A stretch of DNA of 18,318 bases from Candidatus Bathyarchaeota archaeon (GTDB taxonomy: Archaea > Thermoproteota > Bathyarchaeia > TCS64). Numbering within the stretch: position 1 is the stretch's first letter; each line of letters opens with the position of its first letter. Under the pieces are notes generated by a model. That model was not told where the DNA came from. It was given only the letters and a program-made list of their open reading frames with translations, and ran no database searches. The stretch lies in contig DUKA01000226.1 of assembly GCA_013329615.1 (NCBI GenBank), positions 1 to 18,318 on the forward strand, read 5' to 3'. Positions 1-7,650 of this stretch are shown here, one piece after another. Position numbers and translations under genes: made by a program.

Positions 1-42
1 GAGCTTCATGATGGAGTATAGCAGCCTCTCTTCGTGCGCCAA
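1..42 (-). CDS. 5' end of an unidentified gene leaving the window
   Basis: Only 14 codons are visible. The minus-strand frame begins with a TTG at 42-40 and reads M-A-H-E-E-R-L-L-Y-S-I-M-K-L, an amphipathic-helix-like N-terminus. A GGAGG Shine-Dalgarno lies at 54-50, seven bases before the TTG, which is what picks this start. It would follow the acyl-CoA synthetase beta-subunit gene in the same direction after about 90 bases. The frame stays open upstream of the TTG, but the residues there do not look like protein. Too little is visible to name a family. Confidence 0.4.
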   Translation of the reverse strand, partial: MAHEERLLYSIMKL

Positions 43-131
43 GAACCCGCCTCCAACTTGAATCCTCAGCCGGAGGCGGAATATGCAGTGTGTAACCGGT
101 GAAACTGAGAAGCCGGTAAAAGAGGGGGCGA
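43..131. other. Short intergenic spacer with a weak inverted repeat
   Basis: This stretch separates the beta-subunit gene stop from the partial gene at the left edge. It holds ACCGG at 95-99 and CCGGT at 113-117, an inverted repeat with a 13-base loop, next to a pyrimidine-rich minus-strand stretch (CCTCTTTTA). It could be a weak terminator or processing site between the two minus-strand genes. The 5-bp stem is too short for a firm call. Confidence 0.2.
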
Positions 132-830
132 CTAGAGGATGATGCGCGCGTCGACTGCGCGTGCACCATTCTCGTAGACGAGCAGCGGGTTCATGTCGAG
201 CTCCTTTATCTCGGGGCACTCCATGAGCATCTTGCTGACCGCGAGGAGCGTGTTTACGATCGTCTCCTTGTCAGCCTTGGCGGTCCCACGTGGGCCATCG
301 AGCATCTTCTTCGCCTTGATCTCATCGATCATCTCCCACGCGTCCTCCTTCGTGATGGGCGCGAGGCGGAAACTGACATCCTTGAGTATCTCGACGAAGA
401 TGCCTCCGAGGCCGAACATGATCGTGGGGCCGAAGGTCGGGTCAACCGTTGAGCCGATGATGATCTCAGTTCCCTTCGGGGCCATCTCCTGTACGAGGAT
501 GCCGTCGATGACCGCGGTTGGCACGTTCTTCTTTATGTTGGCGATGATCTTTTGATAGCCTTCCCTGATGCCCTTCTCGTCGTTGACTCCGACGACGACG
601 CCGCCGGCGTCGCTCTTGTGGAGGACCTGAGCGGAGACTATCTTGAGGACTATTGGGAAGCCGATCCTGTTCGCGGCGGCGACGGCTGCGTCCTCTGTCT
701 TTGTCACCTCGATCTTCGTGATCGGCACGCCGTAGAGGCTACAGAGCATCTTCGCCTCATGCTCGTATAGGAACTTACGGTTCTCTGCCTTGGCTACGTT
801 TAGAATCTGGTCGACTTTTGGGTCCCTCAT
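132..830 (-). CDS. acdB: ADP-forming acetyl/acyl-CoA synthetase, beta subunit
   Basis: This 232-residue protein is the ATP-grasp subunit of archaeal ADP-forming acetyl-CoA synthetase, which turns acyl-CoA, ADP and phosphate into acid, CoA and ATP and makes ATP in peptide or sugar fermentation. The length equals that of the stand-alone archaeal beta subunits. The motif VLHKSDAGGV puts a histidine at residue 71, the position of the phosphorylated His71 of the Pyrococcus furiosus beta subunit. ATP-grasp features follow (GILVQEMAPKGTEIIIG near 110-125, GGIFVEILKDVSFRLAP near 140-157, and an ELDMNPLLV C-terminal strand near 210-220). The ATG has an AGGAAGGT SD seven bases upstream and a TATA box further up. 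The CoA-binding alpha subunit is not in the window. Acetate versus branched-chain or aryl acid specificity cannot be read here. Confidence 0.9.
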   Translation of the reverse strand: MRDPKVDQILNVAKAENRKFLYEHEAKMLCSLYGVPITKIEVTKTEDAAVAAANRIGFPIVLKIVSAQVLHKSDAGGVVVGVNDEKGIREGYQKIIANIKKNVPTAVIDGILVQEMAPKGTEIIIGSTVDPTFGPTIMFGLGGIFVEILKDVSFRLAPITKEDAWEMIDEIKAKKMLDGPRGTAKADKETIVNTLLAVSKMLMECPEIKELDMNPLLVYENGARAVDARIIL

Positions 831-873
831 GTGGGCAACCTTCCTGAACTCTAACTAGGGATACCCCTTCTGC

Positions 874-882
874 TTTTAAAAA
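874..882 (-). promoter_or_regulatory. TATA-like box of the acdB gene
   Basis: An A/T run (TTTTTAAAA on the minus strand) sits about 48 bases upstream of the acdB ATG. This would put transcription start near 852 and leave a leader of about 20 bases holding the SD at 845-838. The 63-base gap after the aminotransferase gene therefore seems to carry its own promoter. Confidence 0.5.
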
Positions 883-893
883 TATGGGGTAGG

Positions 894-2216
894 TTAGCGT
901 GTGGTCTTCTCAGCGGCCTTGAGTCCCTGCTCGAATAGGGCTACTAGTTCGTCTATCTCCTCGCGTGTGGCGCAGAGTGGTGGGCCGATCTGCATGTGGT
1001 CGCCCCGCGTACCGTCGATTGTACCGGCGCCGGGGTAGACTATCAAGCCGCGGTCCCAGCACTCCCTGAAGACGCGCTGGTTGAAGCCGAGCTTGGGGTC
1101 GAGGGGCTCCTTTGTCTCCTTGTCCTTTACGAACTCTATGCCGGCGAAGAGCCCGAGTCCACGCACGTCGCCGACGGTGGGGTGGTCGTGTAGCTCCTTG
1201 AGCCTCTTCATGAGGTATTTTCCGTTCTTGGCGGATTTTTCGACGAGTTTGTGTTTCTGTAGGTAGTCGAGGCAGGCTGAGCCGGCGGCGCAGCAGAGTG
1301 CGTGGTTACCATAGGTGTGTCCGTGGGCGAATGGTCCCTTGAATGTCTCGAAGACCTTGTCGCTCGCGATGACGGCGCCGAGTGGTAGGTAGCCGCTGCT
1401 GATGCCCTTGGCGGCGGTCATGATGTCTGGCACGACGTCCCAGTGTTCGATGCCCCAGTTCTTACCGGTTCTACCTGCGCCGGTCATGACCTCGTCGGCT
1501 ATGAATAGGACGCCGTGCTGGGTGCATATCTCGCGGATGAGTTGGAAGTAGCCCTTGGGGGCGGGGACGGTTCCGAGTGTGGCGCCTACGACTGGCTCTG
1601 CTATGAAGGCGCTGACGTACTCTGGCCCCGTGGCGCGTATCATGGTGTCGAGGGCACGTGCACATTCGAGGTCGCAGCGGTCGGGGCTCTTGTTGTATGG
1701 ACACCTGTAGCAGTAGGCGGGGGGTATGTGTGGGTAGTCGATGAGCATGGGGGCGAAGCGGCGCCTCCTGCCGATGTGTCCGCTCATGCTGAGCGCTCCG
1801 AGGGTGTTGCCGTGGTACGATTGCCAGCGGGCTATGACCTTGTAGCGCGTCTTGTCTCCGTTTTCGAGGTGGTATTGGCGTGCCATCTTCGCCGCCGCCT
1901 CGGTAGCCTCGCTCCCGCCGTTGCAGAAGAAGTTGTGCTTGAGGGTCCCGGGGCTGAAGGCGGCGAGCTTCTCGCTCAGCTCCTTTACGGCGTCGGCGAC
2001 GAAGAAGCCGCTGTATGCGAAGCTGACGGCGTCCATCTGGCGCTTGATCGAGGCGTTGACTTCGTTGACGCCGTATCCTATGTTGACGCATAGGGGTCCG
2101 CCGCTTCCGTCTAGGTACTTCTTTCCGTCGGAGTCCCAGATGTAGACGCCCTTCCCCTTGACTAGGGTGGGGGTTTCCCCGGTTGCGCGTGAGAAGAGGT
2201 TGTGGTCTCTCGGCAT
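894..2216 (-). CDS. Class III PLP-dependent aminotransferase
   Basis: A 440-residue fold-type I aminotransferase of the class III group (omega-amino acid:pyruvate, acetylornithine, GABA and related enzymes). The N-terminus carries the usual GVYIWDSDGKKYLDGSGG substrate-side motif. Cofactor residues are visible: GSEATE near 101-106, WQSYHGNT near 131-138, D241 in FIADEVMTG (pairs with the pyridine nitrogen), and K270 in TAAKGISSGYLPLGA (the Schiff-base lysine). Residues 169-185 hold an insertion with four cysteines (C169, C172, C181, C185). The amino donor cannot be set from sequence; an omega-amino acid or 4-aminobutyrate donor with pyruvate or 2-oxoglutarate as acceptor is the usual range. 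It lies upstream of acdB on the same strand, so its product may feed an acid or acyl-CoA route, but that is inference. No SD is evident before the ATG. Confidence 0.85.
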   Translation of the reverse strand: MPRDHNLFSRATGETPTLVKGKGVYIWDSDGKKYLDGSGGPLCVNIGYGVNEVNASIKRQMDAVSFAYSGFFVADAVKELSEKLAAFSPGTLKHNFFCNGGSEATEAAAKMARQYHLENGDKTRYKVIARWQSYHGNTLGALSMSGHIGRRRRFAPMLIDYPHIPPAYCYRCPYNKSPDRCDLECARALDTMIRATGPEYVSAFIAEPVVGATLGTVPAPKGYFQLIREICTQHGVLFIADEVMTGAGRTGKNWGIEHWDVVPDIMTAAKGISSGYLPLGAVIASDKVFETFKGPFAHGHTYGNHALCCAAGSACLDYLQKHKLVEKSAKNGKYLMKRLKELHDHPTVGDVRGLGLFAGIEFVKDKETKEPLDPKLGFNQRVFRECWDRGLIVYPGAGTIDGTRGDHMQIGPPLCATREEIDELVALFEQGLKAAEKTTR

Positions 2217-2494
2217 AAGTATCGAGTATTTCTTGTGTGTGGATGTTGGCTTAACACTAACGCCGTGGGCTATAACGTGCTACTGCTTATAACGGGAATT
2301 TTTTTCAACCACTGTATGGAATACGTCTTCTTTTGCGTAGATCGGCGTACTATCGGAGCCGTTTTATGGCTTTTTTCGGTTAAATGAGCTTTAAAACTGG
2401 GTATTTAGGGTGCCCCCTCCCTCTTAGCTTTTTCGTGGGGATAGGTTGATAGGCGAGACGCTAGTTTCCTGTGGGTTAACAGGTCGGGTCGAGT
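2217..2494. promoter_or_regulatory. Divergent promoter region between aminotransferase and permease
   Basis: There is no convincing gene in these 278 bases. On the plus strand CTTTAAAA at 2389-2396 is a good TATA candidate for the permease, giving a leader of about 75 bases. On the minus strand two TATA-like sequences (GTTATAGC near 2276-2269 and GTTATAAGC near 2294-2286) could serve the aminotransferase, with leaders of roughly 30-50 bases. A T7 run near 2298 lies between. No stable hairpin or riboswitch-like fold was recognised in the permease leader. Confidence 0.45.
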
Positions 2495-3859
2495 ATGCTG
2501 CCCACGGCTATGATCTCGATCGTCATCTTCGTTGCCACCCTCTTCCTCATGATTAAGCAGCCGAGGGGCATCAACCTCGGCTTGGCTGCGGGGATCGGCG
2601 CCGTCGCCTCACTGCTGTTTGGCACGGTTACACTCGATGACGCGGCTCTCGCTTTCAACGACATCTGGAACGCGGCCCTCGCCTTCGTGGGTATCGTGAC
2701 GCTGTCCGTGACGCTTGATGTGATGGGTTTCTTCAAGTGGGCAGCCCTCAGGGTGGCGAGGATGGCGAAGGGGAGCGGCGTTAGACTCTACCTCTACGTG
2801 GCGCTGCTCGCCGCCGCCGTCAGCATATTGTTCGCGAACGATAGCGCCGTCCTCATACTCACCCCCCTTGTGTTGGAGATAGTCCAGCAGCTCAAGCTGG
2901 AGATGAACGGTAAGCTGGCGTACCTCTTCGCCGCCGGGCTGATAGCGGACACAGCCGCCATGCCGCTGATCACGAGCAACCCTGTCAACATCGTCAGCGC
3001 CGACTTCTTCGGCTACACATTCATCGAGCACATGGTCTTCATGACACCCGTCGCTGTAGTCACCATCGCCCTCAGCCTCATCGTCGTCTACCTCTTCTTC
3101 CGGAAGGCGATACCCAAGAGCTACGATCCCGACCTCGTCGACGCCCTCATCGTGAACGGTGCGGTCATCCAGCCGAGGCAGCTAAAGGTCAGCTTCGTGA
3201 CCCTCGTAGTCATCGACGCCCTCTACGTGGTGGCGAGCCTGAACGGTATACCCGTTGGCTTCGTCATCTTCGGCGGCGCCATGTTCCTGCTTGGCTTCTA
3301 CGTATTCACCATGGGCCACGGGCACGTGCTGGCTGAGGAGAAGCGTGGAGTCGTATTCATACTGAAGAAGGTGAATTGGGACATACTCGTCTTCATGGTG
3401 GGCATACTGCTCGTGGTTCAGGGGCTGAAGCACGCGGGGGCCATCCAGTTCTACGCCGACATCTTCGCGTGGTGCCTCACCTTGCCATCGATCCTCCCCA
3501 CCCTCGTCCCGAGCCTAGTCGTGACGGTCAGCGCGAGCGCCATGAACAACTGGCCAATGACCATGCTCGGGCTGTTCAGCGTCGAGCAGGCAACTACGAG
3601 TTACGCGCTGTCCAGCACCGGGCAGACCGCACTCATCTTCGCCAACATAATCGGCAACAACCTCGGCCCCCACTTCTTCCCCATAGGCAGCCTCGCCATA
3701 CTCATGTGGCTCAACACCATGAAGAGGAAGGGTCTCAACATACGCCTCATCGACTACCTCAAGGTCGGCTCGGTGCTGTCCGTGATCGAGGTCTTCGCGG
3801 CGGCGGTCATACTCTGGTTCGAGGTATACGTGCTCAACTGGACCCTAGCACTCGCTTGA
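2495..3859 (+). CDS. ArsB/NhaD-type ion permease
   Basis: A 454-residue integral membrane protein with roughly ten to twelve hydrophobic segments and short loops, belonging to the ion-transporter superfamily that includes ArsB arsenite pumps, NhaD antiporters and SLC13 carriers. Two hallmark half-helix motifs are visible: FANDSAVLILTPL (residues 113-125) and GNNLGPHFFPIGSLAILMW (387-405), the latter close to the GxxLGPxxxPIGSLAxLxW signature of ArsB. MNNWPM (350-355) is the matching motif in the second repeat. Arsenite or antimonite export is the nearest guess, but no arsR, arsA or arsC gene lies nearby, so another anion or Na+/H+ exchange remains possible. The ATG is fixed by an in-frame stop at 2477-2479 and a modest AGGT SD at 2481-2484. 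It converges on asd with a gap of 26 bases. Confidence 0.75.
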   Translation: MLPTAMISIVIFVATLFLMIKQPRGINLGLAAGIGAVASLLFGTVTLDDAALAFNDIWNAALAFVGIVTLSVTLDVMGFFKWAALRVARMAKGSGVRLYLYVALLAAAVSILFANDSAVLILTPLVLEIVQQLKLEMNGKLAYLFAAGLIADTAAMPLITSNPVNIVSADFFGYTFIEHMVFMTPVAVVTIALSLIVVYLFFRKAIPKSYDPDLVDALIVNGAVIQPRQLKVSFVTLVVIDALYVVASLNGIPVGFVIFGGAMFLLGFYVFTMGHGHVLAEEKRGVVFILKKVNWDILVFMVGILLVVQGLKHAGAIQFYADIFAWCLTLPSILPTLVPSLVVTVSASAMNNWPMTMLGLFSVEQATTSYALSSTGQTALIFANIIGNNLGPHFFPIGSLAILMWLNTMKRKGLNIRLIDYLKVGSVLSVIEVFAAAVILWFEVYVLNWTLALA

Positions 3860-3885
3860 GCCCCGGAAAATCTCTGAGAATGGGG

Positions 3886-4959
3886 TTAGAAGTACCTCTT
3901 TGCCTTGAGGTACTCGGCGGACTGTACGGCTCCACCGCCGGCACCCTTGTCGAGGTTGTCGCTGGTAACAACGTAGGCGAGGCCGTTCTTGAATACTGGG
4001 TCCTTCCTGAGGCGCCCCACGAGAGTGACGTCTCCACCGTACTTCCTGTGAAGCTTTGGCTGTGGCATCTCGGGCTCGTCGAAGACGATTATCGTCTTCT
4101 CGGGCATCGAGGGGAGCTTGAGCCTCTGCGCCTCACTCACATAGCTCCTCATCGCCTCTTTTGCCTCCTCGGCGCTGCACGGCTTCTTCGTGTCGACGTA
4201 GACCGCCTCGGTGTGTACGGTCTGGACGTCGACGCGGGTGCAGGTGGCGCCTATTATTATACCCGCGCCCTTGACGCCTTCACCTGAGAGCTTACCGAGT
4301 ATCTTGTTCGTCTCGCTCTCCACCTTCCCCTCCTCACCGTCGATGAAGGGGAGGACGTTCCTCGTGGCGTTCTGCCTGTAGGGTGAGTCGAGGCGCAGCC
4401 CCTTCTCACCCGCGCCGCTAAGCGACTGCTCCGAGACCACGTGGATCGCGCGGACGCCGTAGGCGTCCATGAGTGGCTTTAGGCTCACCACGAGGCCGAC
4501 AGTTGTGCAGTTCGGCCCCGGGCAGATGAAACCCTCCCAGCCATGCTTCTCCCTCTGCATCTTCAGCAGCTTGGCATGCTTTGGGTTCACGTCTGGCAGA
4601 AAAATAGGCACATCCGGCTCGTACCGGTAGGCGGACGCCGTGCTGATCACTGGGATACGCTCCGCGAACCGTGGCTCCGCCACCTTCGCCACTTCGCTCG
4701 GCAACGCGCTAAATGCGAGGTCGTAGTCCTTCGGCGACGCCTTCTCGACGTCCAGCACCTTCATGCCCAACACCTCGTCGCTTGGCGTCTTCTCGAAGAA
4801 TTGTGCGCCCTCTATCGCCTGCGCGTATGTCATCCCCGCCGACCTGCTCGACGCGGCAAGGGCTACTAGCTCGAACCACGGATGGTTCGCGAGTGACTCG
4901 ACGACGTTCTGGCCGGCTGCGCCGGTCGCTCCTATGACTATTGCTCTCTGTTTTCTCAT
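3886..4959 (-). CDS. asd: Aspartate-semialdehyde dehydrogenase
   Basis: A 357-residue enzyme of the archaeal/fungal-type aspartate-semialdehyde dehydrogenase group, reducing aspartyl-4-phosphate to the semialdehyde with NADPH, the second step toward threonine, methionine and lysine. The Rossmann loop GATGAAGQ is at 10-17. The active-site cysteine is C151 in GPNCTTVGL. EQSLSGAGEKG follows at 177-187, and the substrate-binding arginine and catalytic histidine are R242 and H249 in CTRVDVQTVHTEAV. The residue before the histidine is valine, where glycine is usual. Malonyl-CoA or succinyl-CoA reductases share this fold, but location directly after aspartate kinase in a threonine operon favours Asd. 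It starts two bases after the lysC stop, so the two are co-transcribed and probably translationally coupled. Confidence 0.9.
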   Translation of the reverse strand: MRKQRAIVIGATGAAGQNVVESLANHPWFELVALAASSRSAGMTYAQAIEGAQFFEKTPSDEVLGMKVLDVEKASPKDYDLAFSALPSEVAKVAEPRFAERIPVISTASAYRYEPDVPIFLPDVNPKHAKLLKMQREKHGWEGFICPGPNCTTVGLVVSLKPLMDAYGVRAIHVVSEQSLSGAGEKGLRLDSPYRQNATRNVLPFIDGEEGKVESETNKILGKLSGEGVKGAGIIIGATCTRVDVQTVHTEAVYVDTKKPCSAEEAKEAMRSYVSEAQRLKLPSMPEKTIIVFDEPEMPQPKLHRKYGGDVTLVGRLRKDPVFKNGLAYVVTSDNLDKGAGGGAVQSAEYLKAKRYF

Positions 4960-4961
4960 GT

Positions 4962-6365
4962 TTATTCACCGAAGAACTCCTTGTAGACGGCGGCGACGGC
5001 GAGGGGTATGTCGTCGTCGGCGACGCTGAACCTGATTATGTTCTCGCTGTTTGGCTGCATTGCCTGCTCTATGTTGACCCCCTGACCAGCCAACGCGCCG
5101 GTCAGCCTGCTGAAGAAGCCCTTGACTCCACGCATCTCGGAGCCAATCACACTAACGGTCCCCTTCCTGCCCTCGATGGGCTTCACCTCCATTATCGAAG
5201 GGAGACCACTCAACGCCCTGACCGCCAGATCGACATCCTGCTTCTGAACGAGCAGGCTGATCTGGTAGCCGGACATGGATATGTAGCGGACGTCCACCCC
5301 CGCGCCGGCGAGTGCGCCAAACAGCTCAGCGTAGACCTCCGTCGGCAACACAGACTGCGTCGGTAGCAGCCGGACGCCATAGAGGTTCCTCTGGAAGCTG
5401 ACCGCCTTCGGGTGGCCGCTCCCTGAGCCGCCGTTCTCGGGGCCGATGACCGTCCCCTCCCCCGGCGACCCGATGCTCTTCAACTGCAGCTTGATCCCGC
5501 CCCTCATCAGCGGGTCGAGGACCTTGAAGTGGACGACCTTCGTCCTCTCCTCCCGTAGCAGTTCTGATGCCTCGATGTAGCTGAGGTAGGGTATGAGCCC
5601 CGGCTTGGGCGAGACGTTGATCCTCGCCTTGACCTCGGGCTTCTCCATCTCCGCGACGAACTTGGGGTCAAGGCTCATTATGCCCCCCTCGTCGACGAAC
5701 TTGACGAGCCTCTTCACGCCGAGGCAGTAGGCGAGGCACGCCGCAGTGTCGTCGGTGCCTCCGCGCCCAAAGATGGTTATGAGACCAGAGCCGCTGCGCC
5801 CGGCGAAGCCCGCTATCACGGGCACGACGCCCTCCTCGATGCAGGGCACGAGCTGCTCCTCGACCCTGAGCTTCGTCCTTTCGAGGTTCACGGCGGCCTC
5901 CCTGCTGTTCTCATCCGTGACGAGCAGGTCCTCACCGTAGAAGCACCTGCTCCTTATGCCCCGCGCCTCGAGCTGCGCCGAGATGAGGCGCATGACGAAA
6001 TTCTCGCCCCTGCTCACCGTGTAGGCGTAGACCGAGTCGCCCAGCTCCCCCGAGGAGCGGACATAGCTGAGTACGTGCTCCAGCTTCTCGAACTCGCGGC
6101 GCAACGGCTCCGCGTCCGCCCCAGCCGGTAGGGACGAAAGGTGCTCCGCCATCAGCGCCTCCGTAAATGCGCGTGGCTCGAAGCCCTCCACCCGGACCTG
6201 ACTGAGAGCCTGTATGATCCTGTCCGTGACCCCCTTCATCGCCGAGACGACACAGACTGGTACCCTGCCCGAACCAAGCTCGGACTCGGTGACGTCAACT
6301 ATCTTGCCTAGATCCTCTTTGCCCCGAAGTATGGAGCCACCTAACTTGTAAACGACGATGTCCAC
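4962..6365 (-). CDS. lysC: Aspartate kinase with two ACT domains
   Basis: Aspartate kinase phosphorylates aspartate in the first committed step of the aspartate-family pathway. The N-terminal kinase domain opens with VVYKLGGS (the KxGGS/T nucleotide motif) and contains GRGGTDDTAACLA, the usual GRGGSDxTA loop. The last 150 residues form two ACT domains: one beginning around SVLPTEVYAELFGALAGAG, and one with the GTVSVIGSEMRG and NIEQAMQPNSENIIRFSV strands. These are the normal site of feedback by threonine or lysine. Possible starts are GTG at 6374, TTG at 6368 and GTG at 6365. I chose 6365 because GGGGTGG at 6378-6372 sits six bases ahead of it and the protein then begins just before the first kinase strand, at about 467 residues. 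The gap to the thrC stop is then about 16 bases. Confidence 0.88.
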   Translation of the reverse strand: MDIVVYKLGGSILRGKEDLGKIVDVTESELGSGRVPVCVVSAMKGVTDRIIQALSQVRVEGFEPRAFTEALMAEHLSSLPAGADAEPLRREFEKLEHVLSYVRSSGELGDSVYAYTVSRGENFVMRLISAQLEARGIRSRCFYGEDLLVTDENSREAAVNLERTKLRVEEQLVPCIEEGVVPVIAGFAGRSGSGLITIFGRGGTDDTAACLAYCLGVKRLVKFVDEGGIMSLDPKFVAEMEKPEVKARINVSPKPGLIPYLSYIEASELLREERTKVVHFKVLDPLMRGGIKLQLKSIGSPGEGTVIGPENGGSGSGHPKAVSFQRNLYGVRLLPTQSVLPTEVYAELFGALAGAGVDVRYISMSGYQISLLVQKQDVDLAVRALSGLPSIMEVKPIEGRKGTVSVIGSEMRGVKGFFSRLTGALAGQGVNIEQAMQPNSENIIRFSVADDDIPLAVAAVYKEFFGE

Positions 6366-6381
6366 CAAGACCACCCCGGGC

Positions 6382-7650
6382 TTACTCGCCGAGTATCCTC
6401 CGTAGGGAGGCCGACATCGACCCAGCGTCGACGCGTATCGGCGCGTTGGGTTGCTTTGGTGTTAGGTCCTTGAGCTTGCCCGTGTGGTACCCTATCGTGG
6501 CATCGGAGTCCTTGAGCAAGTTGCCCGTGAGGACGCAGACAACATCCTCGTCCGGCTTGATCATGCCCTTGGAGACGAGCTTTTTCACGCCCGCGACGGA
6601 TGCGGCGGACGCCGGCTCGCAGCCAACGCCACTAGCATCCACGACAGCCTTCGCCTCCATGATCTCGGCGTCCGAGACCACGTCGACGACGCCGTCGGTC
6701 TCCCTGATGACCCTGAGCGCCTTCTCCCAGCTAACCGGGTTGCCAATCTTTATCGCAGTGGCGACCGTGTCGGGCTTGACCGCCTCTAGGCTGGATGCCC
6801 CGCTCTTCCACATCTTGTAGAATGGGGCGGCGCCCTCCGCTTGTATCGAAGCTATCCGGGGCACCCTGTCGATCCAGCCGAGTTCGAGAAGTTCGCTGAG
6901 CGCCTTTCCGAAGGCTGAGGTGTTGCCAAGGTTGCCCGCTGGCACAACGATCCAGTCGGGTGGCTCCCAGCCGCGCTGGTGGAGCATCTCGAAGACTATG
7001 CTCTTCTGCCCCTCAACACGCCATGGGTTTATGGAGTTGAGCAGGTAGAGCCCTAGGTCGCGGCTAACCTCCTGCACTATTCTCATGGCATCGTCGAAGC
7101 TGCCGGGGACCTGCACGACCTTAGACCCGTAGGCGAGTGCCTGGCTGAGCTTGCCGTAGGATATCTCTCCGTCGGGGATGAAGACTATGCCCTGTAATCC
7201 GGCCTGAGCCGCGTAGGCGGCCATCGAGGCGCTGGTGTTGCCCGTCGAGGCGCAGGCGACCGCCTTCGCGCCCTGACGCACTGCCTCGGAGACGGCGACC
7301 GTCATCCCCCTGTCCTTGAAGCTGCCCGTGGGGTTCTCACCCTCGTGCTTCATCGACAGCCTCTCCACGCCAGCGTACTCGGAGACCGTCCTGCGTTGGT
7401 AGACGTTCGTATTCCCCTCTGGGCGGGTAACGATCATATTCGACGCGAGGCCGGGGTGTATCAGCTCCTTGTAGCGCCAGACCCCACTGCTATACGGCGC
7501 GCCCATCGGGCAGAGGCGGGAGTCGACGACGCTCCTACTCCAACCCATAGGGTCGTGGACGACCTCAAGCAGGCCGCCGCACTCGCACCTGAAAACGCTG
7601 CCCGGCTCGTACTCCCTGCCACAGCGTATACACCTGAAGCGGGAGGGCAT
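6382..7650 (-). CDS. thrC: Threonine synthase
   Basis: A PLP enzyme of about 422 residues converting O-phosphohomoserine to threonine. An N-terminal zinc-ribbon-like segment (CIRCG near 8-12 and CECGG near 23-27) precedes the catalytic core, as in many archaeal threonine synthases. The Schiff-base lysine is in GENPTGSFKDRG near residue 112, and the phosphate-binding loop ACASTGNTSASMAAYAA follows. The frame could begin at a TTG at 7653, but ATG at 7650 overlaps the thrB stop as TGATG, a standard translational coupling arrangement, and is preferred. Its direct substrate is made by the product of the gene just upstream. Confidence 0.92.
   Translation of the reverse strand: MPSRFRCIRCGREYEPGSVFRCECGGLLEVVHDPMGWSRSVVDSRLCPMGAPYSSGVWRYKELIHPGLASNMIVTRPEGNTNVYQRRTVSEYAGVERLSMKHEGENPTGSFKDRGMTVAVSEAVRQGAKAVACASTGNTSASMAAYAAQAGLQGIVFIPDGEISYGKLSQALAYGSKVVQVPGSFDDAMRIVQEVSRDLGLYLLNSINPWRVEGQKSIVFEMLHQRGWEPPDWIVVPAGNLGNTSAFGKALSELLELGWIDRVPRIASIQAEGAAPFYKMWKSGASSLEAVKPDTVATAIKIGNPVSWEKALRVIRETDGVVDVVSDAEIMEAKAVVDASGVGCEPASAASVAGVKKLVSKGMIKPDEDVVCVLTGNLLKDSDATIGYHTGKLKDLTPKQPNAPIRVDAGSMSASLRRILGE

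Noticed and set aside
95..117. ACCGG...CCGGT hairpin as an intrinsic terminator or origin
   Set aside because: Five base pairs with a 13-base loop is weak, and there is no following long T-run; kept only as part of the spacer note.
1515..2093. Long plus-strand open frame opposite the aminotransferase gene
   Set aside because: It is a by-product of GC-rich codon use on the opposite strand; the translation is Val/Glu/Ala-rich without motifs, while the minus strand carries a full class III aminotransferase.
3376..4287. 303-codon plus-strand open frame across the permease/asd junction
   Set aside because: The translation is Arg/His/Pro-rich and runs through two well supported genes in other frames; it is not a real protein.
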